Notes: generated by a model from the sequence alone, not told the origin. 64,000 nt of DNA from Sinorhizobium fredii USDA 257 (GCF_000265205.3 NC_018000.1:2542001-2606000); one strand, 5' to 3'; numbered from the stretch's first letter, positions 34,478 through 43,407 are shown. Numbers and translations: made by a program.

Positions 34478-35482
34478 TCACTTCTTTCTGGCCGCGCCGA
34501 AGCGGAAGCTGGTGGTGAAGATGCGTGTGTTGAGCCAAATCGCAATCAGGATGATGGCGCCGGTGACGATCTGCGTGAAGAACGGCGAAATATGCATGAG
34601 GATCAGACCATTGCCGATGACGGCAATCGTCAGCGTGCCGAGGATGGTGCCGAGAATGGTGCCACGGCCACCCATGAGCGAGGTGCCGCCGAGCACGACC
34701 GCCGCGATCACCTGAAGCTCGAAGCCGACTGCGGCATTCGAAGAACCTGACCCGAGGCGGGCCGCGATCAACAGGCCAGCTAGCGCGCAGGCGACGCCGG
34801 AGACCAGGTAGACCGAAGCGGTGATCCAGTTCGCAGGCATGCCGACCCGCCGTGCCGCCTCCATGTTAGAGCCGACGGCCACCACTTGGCGGCCGTATTT
34901 GGTCGAGCGGATCACCACGTAACCGATGACGGCCACCGCAATCGCGATCAGCGCCGGCACCGGAATGCCAAGCCATTCACCGCGTCCAAGCGCGAAAAAG
35001 CCCGGCGCATCCTTGATCGGAATAGAATAGCCCTGGGTCAGATAAAGGGCGAACCCGCGCAGAATCGAAAGCCCTGCAAGCGTGACGATAAAGGCTGGAA
35101 TGCCCTGATAGGCCGTAAACCAGCCTTGAACGAAGCCGAGAAGCGCACCAAAGGCAAGCATAACAAAAACGACGAGCGGCCAGGGATATCCCATGGCGAG
35201 AATGATCGCCGCCACGGCATTGACGAGCGCAACTTGCGAGCCGACCGAAAGGTCGATGCCGCCGGTGACGATCACGAAGGTCATGGCGACCGCGACAATC
35301 AGGATGGGTGCTGCCTGACGGATGACGTTCAGGATATTGCCGAGCGTCATGAACGTGTCGGTCGTGGCAGTGAAGAACACGACACAGGCGAAGAAGAAGA
35401 AGGCGATTGAAAGGACCTGCGCGTGCTCGGCGAAGAAATCGGCGGCCAGCGAGCCCTTGGCGCGTTCGGTATAGGTCGTCAT
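34478..35482 (-). CDS. Sugar ABC transporter permease (CUT2/RbsC type)
   Basis: A 334-residue inner-membrane protein with eight to ten hydrophobic segments. It carries the family signature TGGIDLSVGSQVALVNAVAA and, near the end, VIAAVVLGGTSLMGGRGTIL. It forms the membrane channel, presumably as a homodimer since only one permease gene is present. Its start overlaps the ATPase stop by four bases. Confidence 0.93.
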   Translation of the reverse strand: MTTYTERAKGSLAADFFAEHAQVLSIAFFFFACVVFFTATTDTFMTLGNILNVIRQAAPILIVAVAMTFVIVTGGIDLSVGSQVALVNAVAAIILAMGYPWPLVVFVMLAFGALLGFVQGWFTAYQGIPAFIVTLAGLSILRGFALYLTQGYSIPIKDAPGFFALGRGEWLGIPVPALIAIAVAVIGYVVIRSTKYGRQVVAVGSNMEAARRVGMPANWITASVYLVSGVACALAGLLIAARLGSGSSNAAVGFELQVIAAVVLGGTSLMGGRGTILGTILGTLTIAVIGNGLILMHISPFFTQIVTGAIILIAIWLNTRIFTTSFRFGAARKK

Positions 35483-36285
35483 TGCTTCGCTCCCTCCCCG
35501 ACGATCAGTCTGACGAGGTCTTCGAGATCCGTTTTGCCGATGTCACGTTCGGCGACTTTCGTGCCCTCATACATCACGGCAATGCGATCGCAGACACGGA
35601 AGAGGTCCTGCAGGCGATGGGTGATCAGGATCACCGATACACCTCTTGCCTTCACCCGATTTATCAGCGCGAGCACGGCCTCGACTTCGGCGACCGCGAG
35701 CGCCGAGGTGGGCTCGTCCATGATCAGCACCTTGGGACTGAAGGAGGCGGCGCGCGCAATGGCGATCGCCTGGCGCTGGCCGCCCGAGAGCTTTTCCACC
35801 TTGGCGGTCAGCCGCGGGATGCGGATCTCGAGCGCATCGAGCATCTTGCGGGCTTCCGCCAGCATCGTCGCCGTGTCGAGGAACGGGCCCTTACTGATTT
35901 CGCGGCCAAGGAAAAGATTGCCGACCACGTCGATGTGATCGCAGAGGCTCAAGTCCTGGAAAACCATCTCGATATTGAGACTGCGCGCGTCAGCGGGACC
36001 GGAGAAGCGCACCTCTTTGCCCTCGATTGCAATCGTGCCGTCGTCGGGAATGTAGGTCCCGGAGATGATCTTCGTCAGGGTCGACTTGCCGGCTGCGTTG
36101 TCACCGACGAGACCGAGACATTCCCCTGGATAGAGGTCGAGATCGACCCCGCGCAGCGCTTGATGCGAGCCGAAGGTCTTGCGGATCCCTTTAAGGGATA
36201 CCCGCGGCGCAGGGCCAGCGCGGGAGGGCGAAGCCCCCCCGACACCGGATACAGCCGCGATATGCTGTGTGCCTGCCGCCATCAC
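35479..36285 (-). CDS. Sugar ABC transporter ATP-binding protein (single ABC domain)
   Basis: A 268-residue ATPase with one nucleotide-binding domain: Walker A GDNAAGKST, Q-loop MVFQDLSLCDHID, signature KLSGGQRQAIAIARA, Walker B KVLIMDEPTSAL and switch His in LITHRL. It is half the length of RbsA-type double ATPases and resembles FrcA-type components. A Pro/Gly/Ser-rich leader of 25 residues precedes the domain, so the true start may be internal. Overlaps the binding-protein gene by four bases upstream. Confidence 0.92.
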   Translation of the reverse strand: MMAAGTQHIAAVSGVGGASPSRAGPAPRVSLKGIRKTFGSHQALRGVDLDLYPGECLGLVGDNAAGKSTLTKIISGTYIPDDGTIAIEGKEVRFSGPADARSLNIEMVFQDLSLCDHIDVVGNLFLGREISKGPFLDTATMLAEARKMLDALEIRIPRLTAKVEKLSGGQRQAIAIARAASFSPKVLIMDEPTSALAVAEVEAVLALINRVKARGVSVILITHRLQDLFRVCDRIAVMYEGTKVAERDIGKTDLEDLVRLIVGEGAKQ

Positions 36286-37235
36286 TTGAATACCGTGCGA
36301 TAGGGTTCGACATTGTCCTTGGTGACGATTGTCACCGGGACGGCGATGTTCTTTTCAACGGTTCCGCCTTCCGAGACTTTCTTCAATGCATCGACCGCCG
36401 CCGCGCCCATTGCGGCCGGATCCTGTTGGATGACGGCCACGACGTAGCCGGCGTCAATGCCGGCGATCGCCTGTGCCGTCAGGTCCCAGCCGAAGATCTT
36501 GATGCTGTCCTGTTTGCCCTGGCTTTCGACGGCGGCGATCGCGCCCATCAGCGCCGGTTCGCCGGTCGCGTAGATGGCGGTCAGGTCCGGATTGCCGGTG
36601 ATCAGGTTTTCAGCCGCGGCGAGAGCGGTGTCCTGGACGTTCTGACCGTCGACAACGCCTGCAACCGAAATGCCCTCGGCACCGTCAAGCGTCTGCTCGA
36701 AACCCTTTTGGCGGATATTCTGAATGAAGGAGTTCAGCGCGCCGACGATGCCGATCTTGGCTTTGCCGTCGGCATTGGCTTTGACATAGTCCAGGAAGAA
36801 CTTGCCCATGTCGGCACCGGCCTTCTCGTTATCGACGCCGATTTGGGCCTTTTGCGGCCCTTCCGGGAGAATCGCGTCAATTGCGACCACCGGGATACCG
36901 GGCTCGGCCGCCTGATTGACGGCCGGCATGATGCCGTTCACGTCAATGGCGACGACAGCGAGCCCGTCGACTTTCTGCTGAATATAGGTCTCGATCGCGC
37001 TGTTTTGAGCGGCCGGATCGTTATTGGCGTTAAAGATAACCAGTTTTGCCCCTGCGGTATCCGCGGCTTTCTGCGCGCCTTCGTTCATCTGGTTGAAGAA
37101 GAGCGCCTGCTGGTTGATCTGCACGAGGGCGAAGGTCTTTTCCTGGGCTGCAGCCGGATAAAGACCTCCGAGTGAAGTCAGGGCGCTGAAGCCGAGCGCG
37201 GCAACGAAGCTTCTGCGTTTCAAGGTCCAGGTCAT
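36282..37235 (-). CDS. Periplasmic sugar-binding protein (type I periplasmic-binding fold)
   Basis: A 317-residue secreted solute-binding protein. The signal peptide is clear (MTWTLKRRSFVAALGFSALT with cleavage near AAAQE). The body shows the Peripla_BP_4 pattern: FNQMNEGAQKAADTAGAKLV, AAQNSAIETYIQQKVDGLAV, PVVAIDA and VVAVIQQDPAAMGAAAV. It delivers a sugar or nucleoside-like ligand to the transporter encoded downstream. ATG 37235 with GAGGATGAG upstream is chosen; the open frame before it has no protein-like sequence. Thirty-one bases follow the lacI-type gene. Confidence 0.93.
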   Translation of the reverse strand: MTWTLKRRSFVAALGFSALTSLGGLYPAAAQEKTFALVQINQQALFFNQMNEGAQKAADTAGAKLVIFNANNDPAAQNSAIETYIQQKVDGLAVVAIDVNGIMPAVNQAAEPGIPVVAIDAILPEGPQKAQIGVDNEKAGADMGKFFLDYVKANADGKAKIGIVGALNSFIQNIRQKGFEQTLDGAEGISVAGVVDGQNVQDTALAAAENLITGNPDLTAIYATGEPALMGAIAAVESQGKQDSIKIFGWDLTAQAIAGIDAGYVVAVIQQDPAAMGAAAVDALKKVSEGGTVEKNIAVPVTIVTKDNVEPYRTVFK

Positions 37236-37266
37236 GTTCTCATCCTCTGTTGGTTTTACGCTGCGA

Positions 37267-38292
37267 TTATTGTCTCGTCGGCGGCGCAACGGATTTCCGC
37301 ACAACGATTTCGACCGGCAGGAGGATTTCTTCCGACGAGCGCGGGTTCTCCTGCCAATTGGTTTCAAGAAGCAAAGCCACGGCGCGCTCGCCAAGCGTTC
37401 TAACTGGCTGACGGATCGCCGTAATGGGCGGTCCGAAAAGGTGAAGCGGCCCGACATCGTCGAAGCCGACGAGCGAGACGTCCCCGGGGATCGACACACC
37501 TTCAGCGCGCAACACCTCGATCAGGCCGATGGCGATTTCGTCAGAGCTTGCGAAGATCGCCGTCGCCGGCCTGTTCTCGGCCAGGAACTGCCTCCCCGCC
37601 TCACGACCGTATTCGATCGTGTATTCGCCATGATACTTCGCGATGCTCGCGGGACCTGCCCCGGCCTCGCGGATTGCTCGCTCCAGACCCTGCAGTCGCC
37701 GGCAGGAGCTGATCATTACCTCAGGCCCGCCGATGAACAGGATCCGCTCATGCCCGTGTTCGGCAAGATGACTTCCGGCGAGATAGCCGCCGCGCTCATT
37801 GTCGCAGAAGAGTTTAGGAACCCTGGCATCTGGCACATCTTCGTCGACCACCACGACCTTGCCAGTGCGATTAATGAGCGCCGCAAGTTGCCCGTCGTCG
37901 GGATGATTCGTGACGAAGATAAGCCCGTCAACATGGTTGCGCTCAATAAGCTGCAGATAGGCGACCTCGCGCCCAGACCTGTTCAGAGTGGCATAAAGTG
38001 AGACGGCGAGTCCGAGCTTGTCCGCCTCTGCCTCTACGGCAGCAACCAGCGTTGCGAAGAAGGGGTTTGCGATATCGGGAACGACGAGACCGATCGTATC
38101 GGAACGACCGCGACTTAGACGGCGCGCATGCGGGTTGGGTTGATAGTTGAGCTCGCGGATAGCGTCATCGATGCGCTTCCTCGTCTCGAACGGCAGTTCG
38201 AGCGAGCCATTGAGGAGCCGCGAAACCGTTGCCACGGACACGCCGGAGGCGGCCGCGACATCCTTGAGACTGGTCACTCGTTCCCGCGCCAC
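37267..38292 (-). CDS. LacI-family transcriptional regulator
   Basis: The N-terminal LacI helix-turn-helix (LKDVAAASGVSVATVSRLLN) and hinge (YQPNPHARRLSRGRSDTIG) are followed by a sugar-binding core (DTIGLVVPDIANPFFATLVA, GVSIPGDVSLVGFDDVGPLH). It is the first gene of the transporter operon and probably represses it from the palindromes at 38302-38338. GTG 38292 has a GGAGAG site just upstream; GTG 38304, which overlaps the operator, is an alternative start. Confidence 0.9.
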   Translation of the reverse strand: MARERVTSLKDVAAASGVSVATVSRLLNGSLELPFETRKRIDDAIRELNYQPNPHARRLSRGRSDTIGLVVPDIANPFFATLVAAVEAEADKLGLAVSLYATLNRSGREVAYLQLIERNHVDGLIFVTNHPDDGQLAALINRTGKVVVVDEDVPDARVPKLFCDNERGGYLAGSHLAEHGHERILFIGGPEVMISSCRRLQGLERAIREAGAGPASIAKYHGEYTIEYGREAGRQFLAENRPATAIFASSDEIAIGLIEVLRAEGVSIPGDVSLVGFDDVGPLHLFGPPITAIRQPVRTLGERAVALLLETNWQENPRSSEEILLPVEIVVRKSVAPPTRQ

Positions 38293-38301
38293 GGTTCTCT
38301 C

Positions 38302-38338
38302 CACCTGTAAAGCGCTTTAGTAAACCGCTTTACAGGTG
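38302..38338. promoter_or_regulatory. Double LacI-type operator
   Basis: A perfect 13-bp inverted repeat CACCTGTAAAGCG (38302-38314) / CGCTTTACAGGTG (38326-38338) encloses two overlapping LacI-type half-site pairs. One is the perfect palindrome TAAAGCGCTTTA (38308-38319); the other is GTAAACCGCTTTAC (38320-38333). Both have the central CG typical of LacI operators. The site touches the start of the lacI gene, so autorepression of the operon is expected. Confidence 0.85.
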
Positions 38339-38344
38339 AATGCT

Positions 38345-38850
38345 ACAGCGATGTTTTGTCAAGTCCTCACTTTCGACGTGGCCCTGTTTATCGTTCTTCG
38401 CGAGCGAATCTGTGTGTAGCCGCCCCGAAGCGAGTTCGAAAGAATCGGCCATCGCGCCCGACGGAGCTCAGAACGAAGGCGGGCTGCGGCTGCCTGAGGT
38501 CGAATCAGAGGCAAGCGCGGCGGTTTGATAGGCCTCCGCCACCCTCGGATCGCGCCAGGTGGCCTTGTCCTCGACCGGAATCGAGCGGTCCCACGATGGC
38601 AGCAAGGAGGCGGCCGTGTTCAGGCGGTAAGCCCCGAAGCGCTCGACGTGGAACTGGTCAGGGTTATTGGGATCGGCCATGTCAGAGCCCGGCCCCAGGG
38701 TCTTGTGACCGGAGTGCGCACCGTAGAGGCTGTTGTAGATCACGAGATGGCTTACCTCGTCCGGGTTCTGGCTGGAGTACATGCCGGCCCAATGACCGCC
38801 GGTGGCCCAGCCCAGGAGTGCAACTTGCGACCGCCCTGTCCTCGCCTGCC
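38345..38850 (-). pseudogene. Alpha/beta-hydrolase fragment with internal stop
   Basis: Reading the minus strand from about 38850: VALLGWATGGHWAGMYSSQN, HLVIYNSLYGAHSGHKTLGP, SIPVEDKATWRDPRVAEAYQ, then TSGSRSPPSF, a TGA at about 38465, and continuing in frame with APSGAMADSFELASG. A CGA-to-TGA change would explain the stop. The nucleophile elbow reads G-W-A-T-G-G, without Ser. Both ends are missing: the 5' side runs straight into a truncated LysR gene on the other strand. Confidence 0.7.
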
Positions 38851-39705
38851 GAGGAGCTTCACTTCGGCAGGGCCGCCGTCCGTCTTCACATGGCCCAACC
38901 GCCGCTCTCGCAGTCGATCAAACGCCTTGAAGCCGCACTCGGCTTTCCGCTCTTCGTCCGGACGCAACGGCGGGTCGAACTGACCCCTGCAGGTCAAGTG
39001 TTCCTGACGGAGGCGCGTCGCACGCTACAGCAGGCCGACGAAAGCGTAGGAATGGCGCGACGAGCCGCATCGGAAGATCTGGCCGAAATCACGGTGACCT
39101 TCACGAGCGCGGCGCTCTACCGCGTTTTGCCTGCGGCGCTGCGCGCCCACCGCGAACGCTTCCCGATGGTTGAGATCCGCTTGGATGAACGGTCAACCGA
39201 CGCACAGCTCCAGGGATTGCTGGAGGGCTCGATCGACGTGGGGTTCGTTACGCCGCCCCTGAAGACGGCATCAGGGCTTGAGGTCGAAGTGATCGATCGC
39301 GACCGCTTTTGCCTCGCAGTGCCGCGTATGAGCCCTTTGGCGAAGAGGAATCCGGTCAGCTTGGCTGAACTCTCAAACGAGTCCTTCGTACTTTTTCCGC
39401 ATGTGCAGGGACCATCGCTCCACGGTCAGTTAATGAGGGCCTGCCGGCAGGCCGGCTTCGTGCCGCGCGTGCGCCAGGAGGCCCGCCAGATGCATACGAT
39501 CTTGAGCCTTGTCGCCGCCGAGATGGGAGTGGCCCTCGTGCCGGAAGGGGCGCGCTCGATGCGGGTGGACGGCGTGGCTATGGTGCCGCTGGAGGGAATG
39601 CCGGACGACCTTACCTGGGATCTCGCGATGGTGTGGAAGCCGCGCAGCGCCCGCCGGGCGCTGGTCGCGTTCCTGCAGACGGTCAGATCCCTGCGGCGGA
39701 GCTAG
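38851..39705 (+). pseudogene. LysR-family regulator lacking its first residues
   Basis: Homology starts abruptly at EELHFGRAAVRLHMAQPPLS QSIKRLEAALG, which in intact LysR proteins is preceded by about 14 residues (helix 1). The effector-binding domain is complete to residue LRRS. The sequence before 38851 belongs to the alpha/beta-hydrolase fragment on the other strand. The open frame continues upstream, so a fusion from an upstream start is conceivable, but the DNA-binding domain lacks its first helix. Considered a truncated gene at a recombination scar. Confidence 0.7.
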
Positions 39706-39926
39706 CCGTGCGGCGTCGCGGCTAGCTCGATCCGGTGCTTCTAAGATCGCATGCCGACGCCGGCCCGATTTCGATCTACTACGCTAGCCGGACTCTGCTA
39801 CCCAGCAAGACAAGGGTGTTCATCGATTTCGTATCAGAGGTTTTCCAGCGCGAGCGGTGCCGGAACGATTTGCAGGAACATTAGGCTGATAGCCGCTGTC
39901 GACGCATGGCAGGCGCTCCGGCTGAG

Positions 39927-39972
39927 GTTCATGCTTTGTGCGTTGAAAATCGCATAATGTATCGACGGGAAC
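39927..39972 (+). repeat. 46-bp interspersed repeat, copy 3
   Basis: Runs from GTTCA to GGAAC with core AATCGCATAATGTATCG. Its left half (TGCTTTGTGC) is shared with copy 5. It lies in the 360-base gap after the truncated LysR gene, where nothing else was recognised. Confidence 0.8.
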
Positions 39973-40063
39973 ATGCCCTTGAGGGTAAGCGATGTTTTGA
40001 CCGCACCTCCCGCATGAGTGCGTGATTGACGATGTTGAACCCGAACGAGGGCTTGGACAGATG

Positions 40064-40280
40064 TCGATTTCACAGCTTACGCTTACATCCAGTGATGAAG
40101 AGCCGGTGCGCCGGTTCGAGGTTTTCACGGGCAGTGTCGAGTGGAACGGCATCGCGAGCGAGTCGCATGCGGTAGTACCAAGCCTCACAATAGCCGCGGC
40201 AACCGCCAGCGCCCTCGGTGCCACCACGCGGAAAGAAGTCCTGATCCTCTTCAATCCGATGATGGGCCGGTTGGATTTAA
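40064..40280 (+). mobile_element. Degenerate IS66-type orfA remnant
   Basis: The frame contains VRRFEVFTGS, a hallmark start of rhizobial IS66-family OrfA proteins, followed by scrambled frames in which ASESHA and WRTEA/RKEVL pieces of the usual helix-turn-helix can be made out only after several indels. No terminal repeats were found. A decayed insertion sequence fragment. Confidence 0.45.
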
Positions 40281-40502
40281 GCTTCCCGAGCCCGCAGGCG
40301 CAAGTTGATCGTGGAGCTGACCATTTCGGATTCCAGGTGCAGGGCGGGGATATCGGTGAAGCCAAAGCTTACGGCTGGAGGACCGAAGCTTGGTGCTGAT
40401 GTGTGCCGCCTGATCCAGATCAAAATGGGAACAAAGCGCCGAGCCGCTCGTTCGAGCGCCTTTGGGGGCGCAAGTCGCGTCCTCCAAACCGGGAGACCCC
40501 GC

Positions 40503-40694
40503 ATGGGCAGTGCAAAGGACAAAGTGGCCGGCAAGGCCAATGAGCTCGCTGGTAAGGCCAAGCAGGCCGCAGGCGATGCAACCGACAACAACTCGCTCCG
40601 CGCCAAGGGCGCGGCGCAAAAGGCAAAGGGCGGTGCCCAGCAAGCCAAGGGAAAGCTAAAGGACGCAGCTAAGGACGCTGTCGACAAGACTTAA
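40503..40694 (+). CDS. CsbD-family stress protein
   Basis: A 63-residue, very hydrophilic Lys/Ala/Gly-rich protein: MGSAKDKVAGKANELAGKAK, then GDATDNNSLRAKGAAQKAKG and a similar C-terminus. The repeated KAKG/AKGK units and length match the CsbD family (sigma-B-type general-stress proteins in Gram-positives, RpoE2-type stress in rhizobia). Biochemical role unknown. The Met at 40503 starts the family homology; the long upstream frame extension does not resemble protein. A terminator follows 24 bases after the stop. Confidence 0.85.
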   Translation: MGSAKDKVAGKANELAGKAKQAAGDATDNNSLRAKGAAQKAKGGAQQAKGKLKDAAKDAVDKT

Positions 40695-40718
40695 AGCATT
40701 GAAGCTGCGGTTAGTGCG

Positions 40719-40752
40719 AACCTGTTCTGTGCCCTGCCGGAACAGGTTTCTC
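40719..40752 (+). terminator. Rho-independent terminator after the CsbD-family gene
   Basis: AACCTGTTC (40719-40727) pairs with GAACAGGTT (40740-40748) around a 12-base loop and is followed by a T-rich tail (TTTCTCTTG). The 250 bases after it, up to the convergent esterase gene, hold nothing I recognise. Confidence 0.7.
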
Positions 40753-41070
40753 TTGTGAGCAAAGGAAAGCCCCTGCGAGCGTTTGCCCGAGGGGCCAAGC
40801 TACCCATCGGTACGCGGGGTTGAAGCGGCCGATACGGCCGCTCCCTTGAGGCGCCACTAAAGGAGGGCGGATTGCCATGCAGCAGACCGGGCGATGCCCT
40901 GCGGCAGCGAGAAGGCCTCGTCGGTCGGGGCGAACACCGGGAACGGGCAGTCTCCTTTCAATGTCGTCTACAAGCGCGGCATCAACGGCGGCAACCAGAG
41001 TTTTGAACTGACGGTCGCCACCGCCGTGCCGATGATGTCGTTGTCGGCGGCGATGATCGCCTTGTTGCCG

Positions 41071-42333
41071 TCAATCCTGCCCCTCGAGGAAGAACCGAAC
41101 CATTTGAGAAGACGCATCCGGACCATGCGGGTCCGTATACGTTCCAGAGGGATGGCCGCCGGACCAGGCATGGCCGGCACCGTCCACCAGCCAGTATTCG
41201 ACCGCCGGCCCTGCCGCGGGGTCCGTTACAATGGTTCTTGTATAGCTCCGCCCGCTGGCGCAGCGGCCGGGTTCCTGACGGACGGCGCATCCCGCGCCAG
41301 TTGGCGTTGCCGCCGCGACGATCCGATCGGCGTTGGAGGGATGCACCGTCCGATCCGCACGTCCTTGGAAGACGATCGTCCGGAGCCGGTGCCCATTGGC
41401 GAGCCGCTTCGGACTGGATGCAGGACCGCCATCGCCACGCATCGCGGAGAAAGCTGACATAACGTCGTTGGCCGATCCGTAAGGCAGGCCGGAATGGATC
41501 CCCACGGCGGAATAGAGATCGGGATAGGTCTCGCCCATGACCGCCGCCATTGCGCCCCCTGCTGATAGGCCTGCCACGAAGACTCGGCTGCGATCGAGGC
41601 CGAATTCCGACATGATCTCCTTGGTGATCCCGGCGATGATCGAGGGTTCTCCCCCGTCGCGCATCTGGTCGGCGGGCCTGAACCAATTCCAGCAGGACGA
41701 CGCATTGTTAGCGCCGCTTTGACGGGGATAGGCAATCACCAGACCGTGCGTCTCGGCGACCGCGTTCATGCCGGTTCCTGCAGCAAAGTCTTCGGGGTCC
41801 TGCTTGCAGCCATGAAGCATGACGACAAGGCCGCGGGGCCGCTCGGTTGCGGATGCGGGAACGTAGAGCCTGTAGCTTCGAGAGCCCGCAGGGCAGGTGA
41901 AGGCTCGCGCCAGGAACTGTGCCCCCTCCGGCATGATGGGCTGGCGGGCATGTTTGGCGGTGCCCGGCAGGCCAGCGCCGTGTAGCGATCCCAAAACGCC
42001 GGGTGCCAACCGATTCTCGCGCAAGATCCGTACTGTTTCTCCCAAGGGTTTCCGCAACCTTCGCGACGCGGTGCGATGGGCAACCTCTTGGGCGGGCTCT
42101 TCGGCCTCAGGCTTTGCCGACGGTTCGATGATCTCCGCATCCGGATCGACCGGAAATGGGGTGGAACGCTGAATTGGCGGCGGTGGTGTGATCTCCGGAT
42201 GTGTCGAGGTCCGAGTATAGGAGGCCGGCCGGCCAGCCAGTGCATCCTGGATCACGCGTGTCGCCTCGGCGAGGTTCAGGGCGCGCGTGGACCGTACGGC
42301 ACGACGCATGGCCGTGGCAAAATCTTCATTCAT
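41071..42333 (-). CDS. PHB-depolymerase-family esterase
   Basis: A 420-residue alpha/beta hydrolase. The N-terminal 150 residues are a charged, proline-rich extension; the catalytic domain has RGLVVMLHGCKQDPEDFAAG (oxyanion region), nucleophile FVAGLSAGGAMAAVM, Asp in FQGRADRTVHPSN and His in DGAGHAWSGG. Proteins of this family hydrolyse short polyhydroxyalkanoate or feruloyl-type esters. No signal peptide is seen, so it is probably cytoplasmic. It is transcribed behind the RHH-type gene with a 30-base gap; this pairing recurs in rhizobia, as far as I recall. Confidence 0.88.
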   Translation of the reverse strand: MNEDFATAMRRAVRSTRALNLAEATRVIQDALAGRPASYTRTSTHPEITPPPPIQRSTPFPVDPDAEIIEPSAKPEAEEPAQEVAHRTASRRLRKPLGETVRILRENRLAPGVLGSLHGAGLPGTAKHARQPIMPEGAQFLARAFTCPAGSRSYRLYVPASATERPRGLVVMLHGCKQDPEDFAAGTGMNAVAETHGLVIAYPRQSGANNASSCWNWFRPADQMRDGGEPSIIAGITKEIMSEFGLDRSRVFVAGLSAGGAMAAVMGETYPDLYSAVGIHSGLPYGSANDVMSAFSAMRGDGGPASSPKRLANGHRLRTIVFQGRADRTVHPSNADRIVAAATPTGAGCAVRQEPGRCASGRSYTRTIVTDPAAGPAVEYWLVDGAGHAWSGGHPSGTYTDPHGPDASSQMVRFFLEGQD

Positions 42334-42363
42334 CGACTTGTCCTTGTTGGTCGGGCAGCAGTT

Positions 42364-42792
42364 CTATCGGATACGTTCGGCCAACGCCGATTTCAGCTCG
42401 GCACTGGCTTGGAGTGCGCCGAGCACGGTGATGGACTCAATTGTTGCCAGAGCAAGTTCCGGTGTGACGTCGGGCGCGATGCGGGCAAGTCCGACCACCT
42501 TGATGTGAAGTCTCTCTCCGGCCGCCTTCAGTGATTCCAGATCGGCTCTGCTGTAGTCGCGCAAACCCAGCTCCAGCGTGTGCCGGACGATCGACTGCTT
42601 GACGGCCTCGGCCTCGGCCGTGAGCTGGTTGCGGATCGCTGTGCGGATGAAGTCGGTGCGATTGGAATAGAATCCTTCCTGCACGAGAAGGTCGATGCGA
42701 CCGAGATCGACATAGCCGAGATTGATGGTGATCTTCTCCGATTCACCGCCCTTTTCGCGCAACTTGGAGGCATCATCCTTCATATTGTCCAT
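42364..42792 (-). CDS. Ribbon-helix-helix (CopG-like) DNA-binding protein
   Basis: The sequence KITINLGYVDLGRIDLLVQE GFYSNRTDFIRTAIRNQL is a ribbon-helix-helix motif (beta strand, two helices) near residues 18-55, with a C-terminal helical extension of about 85 residues. It probably regulates itself and the esterase gene behind it. Two perfect tandem 11-mers lie just upstream of the chosen start (42792) and are the obvious binding site. An in-frame Met three codons later and another at 42843 are alternative starts. Confidence 0.8.
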   Translation of the reverse strand: MDNMKDDASKLREKGGESEKITINLGYVDLGRIDLLVQEGFYSNRTDFIRTAIRNQLTAEAEAVKQSIVRHTLELGLRDYSRADLESLKAAGERLHIKVVGLARIAPDVTPELALATIESITVLGALQASAELKSALAERIR

Positions 42793-42802
42793 CCGATTAC
42801 CA

Positions 42803-42824
42803 GGTATATGGATGGTATATGGAT
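42803..42824. promoter_or_regulatory. Tandem 11-bp direct repeat, likely RHH operator
   Basis: GGTATATGGAT occurs twice without a gap (42803-42813 and 42814-42824), about ten bases upstream of the RHH gene on its minus-strand transcript. One helical turn spacing of direct repeats is typical for cooperative binding of RHH dimers. Confidence 0.55.
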
Positions 42825-43041
42825 AGTTCCAGCTCAATTGCAAGAGCCAAAGTGCTCGCGGGCGGCGTAATTACAGTCCGCTCGGCGTTTCTACGGTTTT
42901 TGCTCCCTCGCGTTCCGTCGCCGATACACTTCTAACACTTGCTGATGCTCAGGAGCAGTTCTGCCGCTCGCACGGTCTTCAGACCGCGCGGAACTAAGAT
43001 CAATATCGGATGTTCTTGCTCCATCTAACAGGAGCGGCGCC

Positions 43042-43407
43042 ATGGCAAAGGTGCAGTATGAGATAGTAGAGCATGACGGGGGTTGGGCGTACAGAGTTGT
43101 CGACGTCTTCTCTGAAACCTTTCCAACCCATGCCGACGCACTTGCCGCAGCGGAGATTGCGGCGCATCAGCATGAGGTTCCCGGTTCGACGGAGAACATC
43201 GAATTCCAAGATTCCGCCGGTCGTTGGCATGAACAGGTGGCGTCTGGTTTCGATCGCCCGCGTACCGAGGTCGTCGATACACCGGACATTCGGCACACGG
43301 CAGAACGCCGGTTTCCAGGGCAACGCAGCGCATTTGGTACCGTTATGCTCGTCGCTGGTGTTGCCTTCGCGATCGGCTACCTTCGTCGTTTTACCCGCCG
43401 TCGGTAA
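43042..43407 (+). CDS. DUF2188-domain protein with C-terminal membrane helix
   Basis: A 121-residue protein. Residues 1-65 form a DUF2188 domain (YEIVEHDGGWAYRVVDVFSE, TFPTHADALAAAEIAAHQHE, W-H-E-Q), a small fold often linked to stress responses. A linker and a single hydrophobic helix (SAFGTVMLVAGVAFAIGYLR) with a positive tail RRFTRRR suggest anchoring to the inner membrane. ATG 43042 has AGGAG upstream. No operon partner. Confidence 0.85.
   Translation: MAKVQYEIVEHDGGWAYRVVDVFSETFPTHADALAAAEIAAHQHEVPGSTENIEFQDSAGRWHEQVASGFDRPRTEVVDTPDIRHTAERRFPGQRSAFGTVMLVAGVAFAIGYLRRFTRRR

Noticed and set aside
40894..41457. A 188-aa plus-strand frame opposite the esterase C-terminus
   Set aside because: Mostly the antisense shadow of the esterase; the unshared part does not look like a protein.
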